64,000 nt of DNA. It comes from JAFAZI01 sp035501255. Lineage in GTDB: Bacteria; Actinomycetota; Actinomycetes; JAFAQI01. Each line of letters begins with the position of its first letter. Position 1 is the first letter of the stretch. Of this stretch, positions 26,592 through 35,366 are shown piece by piece. Below the pieces are notes generated by a model. That model did no database searches and had not been told where the DNA came from. It saw only the letters and a list, made by a program, of their open reading frames with translations. The position numbers and the translations under genes were made by a program. Where the stretch lies: assembly GCA_035501255.1 (NCBI GenBank), contig DATJWM010000086.1, positions 19,099 through 83,098 of the forward strand, written 5' to 3'.

Positions 26592-27290
26592 ATGACCCTC
26601 GACCGAAGCGACGCGCTTCGTGGTCTCGTCGAGAAGGCGGCCATCGAGCTCGCCGGGAGCGAGGCCGAGGACATCCTGCGCTGGGCGGATGAACAACTCG
26701 ACGGCCGCCTGGTGGTGGCGACCAGCCTGCAGGACGCGGTCGTGCTCGATCTGGCAGCACGAGTTCGCCCAGGAATGGACGTCGTCTTCCTCGACACCGG
26801 GTACCACTTCAGCGAAACGATCGGCATGCGCGACGCCGTGCAAGCGAGCTATCCGATCCGCCTGATCTCGGTCGAACCAGGTCAGACGGTCGCCGAGCAA
26901 GATGATGTGCACGGCCCCGACCTTTTCGCCCGTAACCCGGACCTGTGCTGTCACCTTCGCAAGGTGCAGCCACTCAACGCGATGCTCGAGATGTACGACG
27001 GCTGGGTGACGGGCTTGCGTCGCAGTGAGACTCCCGAACGCCAGGACGTCCGGGCCGTCGACTGGGACGCTGCGCGAGAGATGGTCAAGGTCAACCCGAT
27101 CGTCGACTGGGACGACGCGCGCATCGACGCCTACCTCGCCGAGCACGACGTGCTGGTCAATCCGTTGCGATCCGAGGGCTACCTATCGATCGGATGCGCC
27201 CCATGCACGACCCGTTCGGCCGACCCGAACGACCCCCGATCCGGCCGGTGGGCCGGATTCGACAAGCGGGAGTGCGGCCTGCACCTGTAA
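26592..27290 (+). CDS. cysH: Adenylyl-sulfate reductase (CysH family, 4Fe-4S type)
   Basis: Reduces adenylyl- or phosphoadenylyl-sulfate to sulfite. The ATG at 26592 lies 7 bp after sqdB; the longer frame is inside that gene. The 232-residue chain has the pattern Cys119-Cys120 and Cys202-x2-Cys205 (DLCCHLRK, IGCAPCTT), which binds the 4Fe-4S cluster of the APS-reducing class, plus FLDTGYHF, GLRRSETPERQ and the catalytic Cys in ECGLHL. The coupling with sqdB makes delivery of sulfite to UDP-sulfoquinovose synthesis likely, apart from any role in cysteine synthesis. Confidence 0.92.
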   Translation: MTLDRSDALRGLVEKAAIELAGSEAEDILRWADEQLDGRLVVATSLQDAVVLDLAARVRPGMDVVFLDTGYHFSETIGMRDAVQASYPIRLISVEPGQTVAEQDDVHGPDLFARNPDLCCHLRKVQPLNAMLEMYDGWVTGLRRSETPERQDVRAVDWDAAREMVKVNPIVDWDDARIDAYLAEHDVLVNPLRSEGYLSIGCAPCTTRSADPNDPRSGRWAGFDKRECGLHL

Positions 27291-27316
27291 CTGGACACGG
27301 GTAGTCACGGTAAAAC

Positions 27317-27329
27317 CGAACGGTGTTCG
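27317..27329. promoter_or_regulatory. Palindromic operator upstream of a substrate-binding lipoprotein gene
   Basis: CGAACggTGTTCG, identical over 13 bp to the first palindrome of the TetR/MFS promoter (13129-13141) and sharing the 11-bp core GAACggTGTTC with 39095-39107. It lies 93 bp before the start codon of the lipoprotein gene. Confidence 0.65.
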
Positions 27330-27421
27330 AATCTGTGGCCAGATCGAGACGTCATACCTGATGAATCGCGCCGCGTGATGCTCTAACGTGTGCCACCGGT
27401 AGCCAACTCAAGGGAGAGGTC

Positions 27422-28642
27422 ATGGCCCGAAGGTCTCGCGGTCTGATCGGTATCGCTGCACTCGTGACTGTGGCCGCAGTCGCCTGCAGTTCGGGCTCGT
27501 CAGGTGGCAGCAGCCCGAGCACCACCAAGACCATCAAGATCGGTCTGCTCACCGACGTGACCGGCCTCGCGGCGTCCGGTGAACAGCACATCCAGGACGG
27601 CGTCAAGGCCGGCATCTACGCCGCCGGTCAGGACGGTTACCACATCCAGTACGTCGTCGCCGACAGTCAGACCAGTCCTTCCGCCGTTCTCAGCGCTGCG
27701 CAGAAGCTGGTCAATCAGGATCACGTCCAGGCGGTCATCGCCTCGTCGGCGTTGACCTTCGGCGCCGCACCATGGCTGGCCGCCCACCACATCCCGGTCG
27801 TCGGTGCCGCGATCGACGGGCCGGAGTGGGCGAAGTACGCCAACATGTTCTCCGTCAACGGTCCGATCGACACCACGAAGGTGACCACGCTCGGCGGGGA
27901 CTTCTTCAAGCTCGTGGGCGGCACGAACGTCGGATCGCTCGGCTACGCGATCTCGCCGACCTCCGCCGAATCGGCGAAGGCGACGGCGATCTCGGCCGAG
28001 CACGCCGGGCTGAAGGCCGGCTACGTCAACGCGGCCTTCCCGTTCGGCAGCACGAACGTGCAGCCGATCGCGATCGCGATGAAGAACAAGGGCATCGACT
28101 CGCTCGCTCCGCAGGTGGACCCGAACACCTCGTTCGCGTTGATCACCGCCCTTCGCAACGAGGGCGTCGACCTCAAGGCCGCACTGTTGCCGATCGGGTA
28201 CGGCGGTGACCTGCTCGACGCGGGCCCGGGCGAGAAGCAGGCGGCACAAGGGGTCTACTTCACGGTGTTCTTCCAGCCGATCGAGATGGACACGCCGGGC
28301 ACGAAGTCCTTCCTCGCGAACCTCAAGGCCAGCGGCGGCACGCAGACGCCGTCGCAGCCGACGTACACCGGTTACGTGTCGGTCTTGCTTCTCGAGGCTG
28401 GGCTGAAGAACGCGGGAGCAAACCCGACGTCCACCTCCATCCTCAACGGGCTGACGAAGGTCACGTCCTTCGACGCCGGTGGTCTCGCGAACGCGCCGTA
28501 CAACCCGAGAAACCTCGCCGACGTGAGCGGACCGAACAACTGCGAATACACGGTCAAGTTCGTCGGAGACGCGTTCCAGTTGGTCAAGGGCGCGGACCCG
28601 ATCTGCGGGACGGTCATTCCCGGCGAGACCGTCTCGGGATGA
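27422..28642 (+). CDS. Branched-chain-amino-acid-type ABC substrate-binding lipoprotein
   Basis: Extracytoplasmic solute-binding protein of 406 residues. It has a lipoprotein signal (VTVAAVACSSGSS, lipid on Cys ~22), then KIGLLTDVTGLAASGEQHIQDG, a type-I periplasmic-binding fold opening like LivK/AmiC proteins. GGGAGAGG supports the start. No permease genes follow; instead a catabolic operon lies convergent downstream, whose operator (39094) matches that of this gene. It may capture the substrate of that pathway. Its transporter may be another operon, such as that at 51654, but that is a guess. Confidence 0.82.
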   Translation: MARRSRGLIGIAALVTVAAVACSSGSSGGSSPSTTKTIKIGLLTDVTGLAASGEQHIQDGVKAGIYAAGQDGYHIQYVVADSQTSPSAVLSAAQKLVNQDHVQAVIASSALTFGAAPWLAAHHIPVVGAAIDGPEWAKYANMFSVNGPIDTTKVTTLGGDFFKLVGGTNVGSLGYAISPTSAESAKATAISAEHAGLKAGYVNAAFPFGSTNVQPIAIAMKNKGIDSLAPQVDPNTSFALITALRNEGVDLKAALLPIGYGGDLLDAGPGEKQAAQGVYFTVFFQPIEMDTPGTKSFLANLKASGGTQTPSQPTYTGYVSVLLLEAGLKNAGANPTSTSILNGLTKVTSFDAGGLANAPYNPRNLADVSGPNNCEYTVKFVGDAFQLVKGADPICGTVIPGETVSG

Positions 28643-28643
28643 C

Positions 28644-29342
28644 TTACGCCCGCCTGGGCGGGCGGCGGGTCCCCGGATCCGCTCGCCCGCCCAGGGCGGC
28701 GTAGCAGAACGACCACAGCCGATCGGCAATTTCCTCGACCGACTCCTCGCTGCGCGCATATTCGTAGTGGTGAAACACCGCGATGACCAGCTGGGTCACG
28801 AGCCAGGCGTCGTGATCGGCATTGCTGGGCGCGAGCAGCCCCGCCGCCGTCGCGGCCCGGATCTGCGGGAGCAGCAGATCGGTGAACGCGCTCGTCGCCT
28901 GCGCGAGCTCCTGCGGGTGAAGGCGGTGCAGGCGCCAGTGCTCGGTCGTGATGAAGCGCGAGCCACGATCTCCCTGGCCGTTATCGATCCCGCCGACGAC
29001 CGATCGAACATAGAACTCCAGGCGGGACACCGGGTCCGGTAGGTCGCGAGCCGCGAGCTCGAGCCACGCGCAGGTTTCGGAGATGAGCTCCTCGAAGACG
29101 GCGAGAAGCACTTGGTCCTTGCCTTCAAAGTGCGTGTAGAAGGTCTGGACCGCGATCCCCGCCTCCTTGACCAACTCGTGTGTGGTGAACTCGGACCCCT
29201 TGAGTACGACGAGGCGACGGGCCGCATCCACGATCTGCTGCGCCCGTTCCGCACTGCGCTGACGCGATCGCTGCACCGAGGGGGACCGGTCGGCGGCGCG
29301 TTCCAACCAGGCGGCAGCGGCAGGCTGAGGATCGCCGGTCAT
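28644..29342 (-). CDS. TetR-family regulator at the end of the catabolic operon
   Basis: Probable repressor of the operon in which it lies. The ATG at 29342 overlaps the preceding thiolase-like gene stop (ATGA), giving 232 residues. The helix-turn-helix is GSEFTTHELVKEAGIAVQTFYTHFEG. The C-terminal ligand domain is of a general type. The palindromic operators GAACggTGTTC upstream of the operon and of the adjacent convergent lipoprotein make it the best candidate for their regulator. It is not closely related to the TetR at 12357 over the recognition helix, although the operators are the same. Confidence 0.85.
   Translation of the reverse strand: MTGDPQPAAAAWLERAADRSPSVQRSRQRSAERAQQIVDAARRLVVLKGSEFTTHELVKEAGIAVQTFYTHFEGKDQVLLAVFEELISETCAWLELAARDLPDPVSRLEFYVRSVVGGIDNGQGDRGSRFITTEHWRLHRLHPQELAQATSAFTDLLLPQIRAATAAGLLAPSNADHDAWLVTQLVIAVFHHYEYARSEESVEEIADRLWSFCYAALGGRADPGTRRPPRRA
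28645..28703. terminator. Hairpin between convergent genes
   Basis: ACGCCCGCCTGGGCGGGCGG and its near-complement CTCGCCCGCCCAGGGCGGCGT make a 20-bp imperfect stem starting right after the lipoprotein stop. It overlaps the 3' end of the TetR gene. There is no T run, so intrinsic termination is uncertain. Confidence 0.4.
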
Positions 29343-30538
29343 CGGTCCGGCTCCGAGGTGTAGACGACGGCTCCACCGAGGTGCGGCGAAGCGTGGCACG
29401 CGACGCCGACGGTCGCGTCGCGACGTTGGCGCGGTCCGGCCCGCCCAGACAGCTGCAGGTAACACTCGAGCATCTGCGGAATCCCGTGCATCCGGCCGTT
29501 ACCGAGCGCTCCACCGCCGGACAGCACCGGCAGGCCGCCCTCGTCCGCGTCAAGACCACCGGACAGCGCGAGCTCGTGCGCCTCGCCAACGGCGCAGTAG
29601 CCGAGACACTCGAGCCAGAAGTAGACGAACGGCGAGAATCCGTCGTACACCTGCGGAAGGTCGACCTCGTCGACAGTGACCCCGCTTGCCCGCCACAGGC
29701 GGCGCGCAAGCGCCGCACCGACTTCCATGATGTCCTCGAGTGGCCAGTGCGCCGGCAGACGGCGAGTCCGCGGCTGGCCGGCGGCGAAACCACTGACGAA
29801 TACCGGCCGATGAGGAAGGTCCTTGGCGCGTTCGACCGAGGTAAGGATGAAGGCGGCGACGCCGTCAACCGGAAGGTCGCAGTCATACCGGCAGATCGGA
29901 TCGCTGATCAGCGGCGCGTTGAGGTACTCGGCGCTGGCCAACGGCCGGTCGTGCCAGAACGACCAAGGGATTCGGGCGCCCTGCCGACGGGCTTCGACCA
30001 GCACCGCGGCCATCGCTTCACGGCTCGCGCCGTACCTCTGGACGTACTCGTTGTAGGTCAGCGCGATCATCGAGATCGGCCCGAAGAAACCCTGCGGCAC
30101 GGTCCACTGGAGCGGCCCGCTGACCGAGGTCATCGGGTTTCGGTGGTATTGGCCGCGCGGGTTGTGCAACGCCCGGTGCATCAGCACGTAGTCGGCGGCG
30201 CCGCTCGCCACCGCGTTGACCGCCATCGCCACCGCCCCCGGAATCTGGCCGAACCCCTGAAAACCTGCGACGTAGCTCGGGTCGGAGCCGAGATGCTGCG
30301 CCAACCAGTTGGCCGACACGATGCTGACGCCGTCGGTGATCTCGTGCGCTCCGGCCGTCGGAAACAGACTGCCGGTGACGAATCCGTCCATGTCCGCAAC
30401 CGTCAGGCCGGCGTCGGAAATGGCCGCCCGCGCCGTGTCGACGGCCAGCGCGCCGAGCGGAACCGGAGCGTGCCGGGTGATCGGACTCTGCGCGTAGCCG
30501 ACGATCGCGACCTTGTTGCGCGCCTCGAATCCGCTCAT
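29339..30538 (-). CDS. Thiolase-like protein, Ltp2-type aldolase
   Basis: Thiolase-fold protein of 399 residues in the lipid-transfer-protein (SCP2-thiolase) group. It opens KVAIVGYAQSPITRHAPVPL and ends SPHLGGAVVYT. In thiolases a Cys nucleophile lies near residue 90; here the region (YVAGFQGFGQIPG) has none. The mycobacterial Ltp2 group also lacks it and acts as an aldolase with a DUF35 partner in steroid side-chain breakdown. The DUF35 gene overlaps its start (ATGA). I infer retro-aldol cleavage of a CoA-linked side chain. Confidence 0.8.
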   Translation of the reverse strand: MSGFEARNKVAIVGYAQSPITRHAPVPLGALAVDTARAAISDAGLTVADMDGFVTGSLFPTAGAHEITDGVSIVSANWLAQHLGSDPSYVAGFQGFGQIPGAVAMAVNAVASGAADYVLMHRALHNPRGQYHRNPMTSVSGPLQWTVPQGFFGPISMIALTYNEYVQRYGASREAMAAVLVEARRQGARIPWSFWHDRPLASAEYLNAPLISDPICRYDCDLPVDGVAAFILTSVERAKDLPHRPVFVSGFAAGQPRTRRLPAHWPLEDIMEVGAALARRLWRASGVTVDEVDLPQVYDGFSPFVYFWLECLGYCAVGEAHELALSGGLDADEGGLPVLSGGGALGNGRMHGIPQMLECYLQLSGRAGPRQRRDATVGVACHASPHLGGAVVYTSEPDR

Positions 30539-30960
30539 TGCGTCTCGTCCAGGGTGAAGGCGGGAATCGAGACGCCCGGCGCGACATCCTCGAAGGTCAC
30601 GCGCACGCCGGCTCCGAGCCGAAGGTCGGCTGCCGTGCCATTGACCAAGCGGGCGACCATGCGCAAGTCGGCCTGATCGGCAAGCTCGACGTCGACGAGA
30701 ACATAGGGGACCTCATCGTCAAACCCCGCAAGGAACGACTGGCGCACGACGGTCCAGGACCGAACCACCCCGCGGTGGCTCACCGGCGTGAAACAGATGC
30801 CGGCAGACGTGCTCGCGCAGGACGCGCACACGCTGTCCGGCGGAAGACTCAGAGCCCCGCACGCCGAGCAACTTGCCATCGTGAGCGTGTGCTCCGCGGC
30901 CGCCTGCCAGTAGGGCGCGGACTGCTCATCGGGAACCGGGAGCGGGCGGGCCGCGGTCAC
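30535..30960 (-). CDS. DUF35 / OB-fold zinc-ribbon protein
   Basis: 141-residue partner protein of the thiolase-like enzyme. A zinc ribbon is visible as CSACG and CASC (residues ~31-50), followed by an OB fold with RGVVRSWTVVRQ and VPYVLVDVEL. DUF35 proteins bind the CoA moiety and activate Ltp2-type aldolases or some thiolases. Start GTG 30960 overlaps the CaiB stop (GTGA), and its stop overlaps the thiolase start. Confidence 0.85.
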   Translation of the reverse strand: MTAARPLPVPDEQSAPYWQAAAEHTLTMASCSACGALSLPPDSVCASCASTSAGICFTPVSHRGVVRSWTVVRQSFLAGFDDEVPYVLVDVELADQADLRMVARLVNGTAADLRLGAGVRVTFEDVAPGVSIPAFTLDETQ

Positions 30961-32174
30961 GGGATCGCGCTCGCTTCCTTGAGCTGGGCGACCCGATCCC
31001 AGTCGTAGCCCAACTCGATCAGGATGGACTCGGTATGCTCACCATGCTCCGGTGCGCGGCGAAGCGCCGCAGGCCGCCCGTCGAACTGGACGGGAACGTT
31101 GGGCAAGCGGTAGCTCCCGCCGTCGTGCGCAACCTCGCCGATATAGGAGTTCGCGATCACCTGCGGATCGTCGAGCAACTCCGGCACCGACTGCACCGGC
31201 GACCACGGCGCGTCGATCCCCGACAGGAGCGTTTTCCACTCCTCGAAGGTCCGGCCCGCGAACTCGGCGTCCAGGATGGCGACACATGCGGCGCTGTTCG
31301 TCCGCCTCGCCGCGAGGTCGGCAAACCGGCGGTCGGTCGCGAGGTCCTCGCGGCCGATCAGGGCACAGAACTCACCCCAGTAGCGATCCCCCTCCAAGAA
31401 CACGAGCTGGATGTGTCGCCCGTCCTTCGTGCGATAAACGCCGACGAGCGGGTTGGGGGTCGCACCCCGGTCGGGCATGTGCATCGGACCGCTCCCGTCG
31501 AGTGCGGCGAGAACGTCCGAGGACAGCGTCCACATCGCGGTCGCGAGGAGCGACACGTCAACGATCGCGCCACGACCGTGACGCTCGCGGTTGAACAGTG
31601 CGGTCGCAATTCCGAACGCCAGCGACATGGCACCGTTGCGGTCACCCATCGCCCCGCGTTGACTGATCGGGTAATCCCGATCGTCCGGGCTCAGCATGTG
31701 CGCCAACCCCCCGCGTGCCCAGAATGCAGAGGCGTCGTAACCGGCTTGGTTGGCGTCGGGCCCACGAACTCCGTAACCGTGTCCCCGGGCGTAGATCAGC
31801 CGGGGAAAGCGTTCGAGCACCCCCGCGGCCTCAAGTCCGAGGCGTTCGAGCGCGCGCGGACGAAGGCTCGTGAGGAACACGTCCGCGGACTCGAGGAGTC
31901 GATCGAGAACCTCGCGACCGGCGTCGCGACGGATGTCGAGCGCCAGTGATCTCTTTCCCCGGTTGGCGAGCGCCATGGACAGGTTCACCCCGGCGCGGTC
32001 CGCACCGATGCCTTGGGTGAGCAACCCTCGGTAGGGATCTCCACTGGGCGGTTCGACATGAATGACGTCCGCACCCCAGTCCGCGAGCAACGCCCCCGCG
32101 ACCGGTACGAAGACCCACTGGGCGAGCTCGACGACCCGGATCCCATCGAAAGCCTCGTCGAATGACGCGCTCAT
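30957..32174 (-). CDS. CaiB/BaiF-type CoA-transferase (class III)
   Basis: Moves CoA between carboxylic acids. The true start is ATG 32174, which overlaps the ligase stop (ATGA); the frame extends upstream in another gene's sequence. The 405-residue product has VVELAQWVFVPVAGALLADWGADV, the class III N-terminus, ANRGKRSLALDI and the catalytic Asp region GDRNGAMSLAFGIA. ERFPRLIYARGHGYG also matches. It sits between a CoA ligase and an aldolase complex, so it likely activates or recycles an acyl-CoA of the pathway. Confidence 0.88.
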   Translation of the reverse strand: MSASFDEAFDGIRVVELAQWVFVPVAGALLADWGADVIHVEPPSGDPYRGLLTQGIGADRAGVNLSMALANRGKRSLALDIRRDAGREVLDRLLESADVFLTSLRPRALERLGLEAAGVLERFPRLIYARGHGYGVRGPDANQAGYDASAFWARGGLAHMLSPDDRDYPISQRGAMGDRNGAMSLAFGIATALFNRERHGRGAIVDVSLLATAMWTLSSDVLAALDGSGPMHMPDRGATPNPLVGVYRTKDGRHIQLVFLEGDRYWGEFCALIGREDLATDRRFADLAARRTNSAACVAILDAEFAGRTFEEWKTLLSGIDAPWSPVQSVPELLDDPQVIANSYIGEVAHDGGSYRLPNVPVQFDGRPAALRRAPEHGEHTESILIELGYDWDRVAQLKEASAIP

Positions 32175-33637
32175 CCGCCACGCGCCTCGACCAGCCGGCG
32201 CCGATTCACTTTGGTTGCTTCGCTGCGCGGCATCGACTCGACCAGCTCGATCGACTTGGGAACCTTGTACGGCGACAGTCGCCCCTTTGCATAGGTCACC
32301 ACCTCGTCCAGGGTCGGCGGATCCGCCACGTCGGACGGCTCGATGATCGCGTGGACCCGCCGACCCCACTCCTCGTCGCGAAGGCCCACGACGACGACGT
32401 CGGCAATCTTCGGGTGGTCGATCAGGGCCTTTTCCACCTCAGCCGGGAACACGTTGGCCCCACCCGTGATGATCAGGTCGACCCGGCGGTCGGCGATGTA
32501 GAGGTAGCCGTCGTCGTCGACGTAGCCCATGTCGCCGACCGTGCGAAACCCGTCCGGTGTCTCGCGGAGAGCAGGAGCGTCCCCGAGATACAGCGATCCC
32601 CCGTAAGTCGCCGATCGCAGGAAGATCTCACCGATCTCACCGGCTGGCACCTCGGCGCCATCGTCACCAACGATCCTGATCTCGGTGCCCCGCATCCCGC
32701 ACCCGACGCTGCCCTCGTGAGCCATCCACTCGTCTCCCCGCAACGCGGTAATGCCCACCGCCTCGGTCATGCCGTAGGCCATGATGATCCGCTCCGGCCC
32801 GATCAGTGCCGCCCACCGATGCACCAGAGACGGAGGCATCGGCGCCGCTCCCTGCTGGATCCAGACCAGACTCGACAGATCCCGGTCATCGACACCCGGC
32901 GCATCGGCCATTCGCTGGAGCATCGTCGGAGTCGCGGTGAAGGTGGTGATCCGATGCGTCTCGATCAGCTCGATGGCCAGCGACGCGTCGAATTTCTCCA
33001 TCACCACGAGGCGATCCCCGGCCAACAAGTTGTGTAGTGCGGTGAAGGCGTTGACGTGGTACATCGGGGCGAGAACGAGGATCGTCTGGGGTCGCGGAAT
33101 CGGCATCCAGTTCTCGGCCATCGGCGTACTGAAGACCGGGTTGAACACGGCAGGTGCCGCGCTCAGGATGATCTTCGGGGTGCCGGTGGAACCGCTGCTA
33201 CAGATTCCCTGGAGATGCGGCGCGATGAGGTCGGGAAGGACCGGCGCCTCCCGACCTGCGGTCGCCGCGATCCAGGGCACGTCGTCGGTGGACAGGTAGA
33301 CCTTCGGGCTGATGACCTCCCGTAGGCGGGCGAGCTCCCAGTCGGGTACATCCCAGCGCACGGGCACCGGCACGGCGCCGAGCTTCCATGTGGCGAGTGC
33401 CGCAAGGACGAACTCCGGCGAGTTTCGCAGCCCGAGACCGACGCGGTCGCCGAAACCCACGCCACGCTCGGCCAACGCGCCTGCCAGTTCGCTGGAGCGG
33501 CGGTCGAGCCAACCGTAGGAATCAATGTTCTCGTGACCGTCGAGGCCAACGTGACGGCACGCCTCCTCGTCCGGGCGCTCCCGGGCGAGCACCGCGATCC
33601 GGCCCGCCTGGCTGATCGCACCTTCGGTCAGCGTCAC
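32171..33637 (-). CDS. AMP-binding acyl-CoA synthetase/ligase
   Basis: Adenylates a carboxylic acid and transfers it to CoA (488 residues). Core motifs: SSGSTGTPK (P-loop), YGMTE, GDMGYVDDDGYLYIADRR and PRSEATKVNRRRL near the end. The invariant Lys is in the last motif. Start GTG 33637 is 1 bp after the stop of the Ddn-like gene. It activates the carboxylate produced by the aldehyde dehydrogenase or a P450 product, by context. Confidence 0.88.
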   Translation of the reverse strand: MTLTEGAISQAGRIAVLARERPDEEACRHVGLDGHENIDSYGWLDRRSSELAGALAERGVGFGDRVGLGLRNSPEFVLAALATWKLGAVPVPVRWDVPDWELARLREVISPKVYLSTDDVPWIAATAGREAPVLPDLIAPHLQGICSSGSTGTPKIILSAAPAVFNPVFSTPMAENWMPIPRPQTILVLAPMYHVNAFTALHNLLAGDRLVVMEKFDASLAIELIETHRITTFTATPTMLQRMADAPGVDDRDLSSLVWIQQGAAPMPPSLVHRWAALIGPERIIMAYGMTEAVGITALRGDEWMAHEGSVGCGMRGTEIRIVGDDGAEVPAGEIGEIFLRSATYGGSLYLGDAPALRETPDGFRTVGDMGYVDDDGYLYIADRRVDLIITGGANVFPAEVEKALIDHPKIADVVVVGLRDEEWGRRVHAIIEPSDVADPPTLDEVVTYAKGRLSPYKVPKSIELVESMPRSEATKVNRRRLVEARGG

Positions 33638-33638
33638 C

Positions 33639-34106
33639 TCAACCCGCCTCGCCGGACCCCACCGGCGTCAGGGCCACCACCGGAATCGACCGCTGCGTTC
33701 GCGACTGATACACGTCGTAGTTGGGCCAGACGGACGTGACGATGGCCCACGCTCGATCCTTGTCCTCCTCCGACACGGTCCTCGCCACGACGTCGATCGA
33801 GTCGGCCTTGACCTGGATCGACGCCCGCGGCGCGGCCGAGAGGTTCAGGTACCACTGCGGGTGCATCGGCGCACCGCCCATGGACGCGACCACGAGGTAG
33901 TCATCGCCATCACGCGCGAAGATCAGCGGGGTCGTGTAAGCCTTCCCGCTCGTGCGGCCGGTGTGGGTGAGCAGCAAACTCGGAACGCCGTTCCAGATGT
34001 ATCCGACCTCGCCACCCGTCTCCTGGTAGCGACGCACGTGCTCCGCTCCCAGGAGATCGATGTTCGGCTGCTGGTAGTTAGCCTCGGTCGCCGGTCCCTC
34101 AGTCAC
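33639..34106 (-). CDS. Ddn-like F420-dependent nitroreductase family protein
   Basis: Deazaflavin-dependent split-barrel protein of 155 residues. It shows LLTHTGRTSGKAYTTPL and VVASMGGAPMHPQWYLNL, the strongly conserved signature of this family, in which the WY and Gly-rich loop hold F420. Start GTG 34106 is preceded by AAGGCGGAG. It probably supplies a reduction step in the operon, for example of an enone; the enzyme's natural substrate is not known. Confidence 0.85.
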   Translation of the reverse strand: MTEGPATEANYQQPNIDLLGAEHVRRYQETGGEVGYIWNGVPSLLLTHTGRTSGKAYTTPLIFARDGDDYLVVASMGGAPMHPQWYLNLSAAPRASIQVKADSIDVVARTVSEEDKDRAWAIVTSVWPNYDVYQSRTQRSIPVVALTPVGSGEAG

Positions 34107-34118
34107 TGGCTCCGCCTT

Positions 34119-35366
34119 TCAGTCGAAGACAACCGGAATCGCGGTCGCGCCGCGTTCGTAAAACCCGATCAGCCTCGGTGGCTCCGCGTCCGGGTCGAGA
34201 CGCAGGTTGGGCAGCCGGTCCAGCAGCGCGTTGACGCCGGTGGTCATCTCCGCTCGGGCAACGTGCATCCCGAGGCAGATATGTGAGCCGCTGCCGAACG
34301 CCAGCGACGCCTTCGGAGGTCGGTGAATGTCGTAGGCGTCCGGGCGGTCCCAGCGGGCGGGGTCACGGTTGGCCGCGCCGAGACACAGGTGGATCACCGA
34401 CCCCTCCGGGATCCGCACTCCGAAATGCTCGACGTCGCGGGTGACCCAGCGGGAGAACATCGGGTCGGTGGGCTGCCAACGCAGGCACTCCTCGATTGCC
34501 GGCTTCAGCAACGACCGATCTGCCCGCACAGCCTCGAGCACTTCAGGCCGCTGGAGCAGCGCGGTGAGCAGGATGCCCATCTGTTTCCAGGTCGTACCGG
34601 AACCCGCAGCGAGCAAGAGCAGAGCGAAGGAGTGGATCTCCGCGTCCGTCAGGCGGTGACGCGTTCCGTCCTCGTCGGTGATCTCCGCCTCGACGAGCAC
34701 GCTGATCAAATCGTCCTCGGGCTGCTCGCGGCGGGCCGCCACGATCGGCGCGACGATCGCGAGGACCTCGTCCGGGCGCCCGAGTGCCGCCCGAACGTCG
34801 AGCGCCTGGGACACCGGTATGCCGAAGCTCCCAGTGATCGTGAGCACCGGGATCGCGGCGCAGAAGTCGACGTTCAGCTCACCGCGACCCTTGCCCGCGA
34901 GCTCGTCCACGAGCAGCGAAACCGTCTGTTCGATCCAGTTCCGAATCCACCACTGCGCCTTCGCGGGGACGAACGAGGGCTGGACCAGCGTTCGATAGCG
35001 GCGATGCTGAGCACCGTTCATCGACAGCATGCTGTTCGTGATCCCAGGGGCGGCGTCAAGGTCGACCGCCTCGGCCGACGAGGCGAACGTCTCGGAATCC
35101 CGGTACGCCGCATCGCAGGCGGCGAAGGAAAACGCCGAGAAGTGCGGTCGGTCCGGCTCGGGTAGCCCGTGAAAGTAGAGCGTGTCGTTGACGCCGCTCA
35201 ACTCGTGCACAGTGCCCACGTGGACGGGTCGCTCCTCGCGGAGGCCGGCCCAGATGGGGTACGGGTCGTCGTCGTAGGCACCGCCCAGCAACGGCATGAA
35301 GCTGCTGCGCAGATCGAACAGCTCCCGCACCCGGGCGACGTCCAGCAAACCGCTCATCTCGGTCAT
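34119..35366 (-). CDS. Cytochrome P450
   Basis: Heme monooxygenase of 415 residues. Start ATG 35366 overlaps the SDR stop (ATGA). Visible motifs: I-helix LLLLAAGSGTTWKQ with the oxygen-activating Thr, K-helix ExxR in EECLRW, and the heme loop FGSGSHICLGMHVAR with Cys364 as ligand. A 3Fe-4S/4Fe-4S ferredoxin is encoded in the same operon and may be its electron donor. The substrate is probably the entry compound of this catabolic pathway. Confidence 0.92.
   Translation of the reverse strand: MTEMSGLLDVARVRELFDLRSSFMPLLGGAYDDDPYPIWAGLREERPVHVGTVHELSGVNDTLYFHGLPEPDRPHFSAFSFAACDAAYRDSETFASSAEAVDLDAAPGITNSMLSMNGAQHRRYRTLVQPSFVPAKAQWWIRNWIEQTVSLLVDELAGKGRGELNVDFCAAIPVLTITGSFGIPVSQALDVRAALGRPDEVLAIVAPIVAARREQPEDDLISVLVEAEITDEDGTRHRLTDAEIHSFALLLLAAGSGTTWKQMGILLTALLQRPEVLEAVRADRSLLKPAIEECLRWQPTDPMFSRWVTRDVEHFGVRIPEGSVIHLCLGAANRDPARWDRPDAYDIHRPPKASLAFGSGSHICLGMHVARAEMTTGVNALLDRLPNLRLDPDAEPPRLIGFYERGATAIPVVFD

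Noticed and set aside
29339..30538. Standard acetyl-CoA acetyltransferase (thiolase)
   Set aside because: The nucleophilic Cys region is missing, and the DUF35 partner is encoded next to it, so an Ltp2-type aldolase fits better.
29381..30676. 431-codon plus-strand frame
   Set aside because: Antisense to the thiolase-like gene; no motifs, ordinary GC-driven shadow.
33979..33991. GGAACgccGTTCC as another operator
   Set aside because: It lies inside the Ddn-like coding sequence, lacks the GGTG core, and can arise by chance in GC-rich codons.
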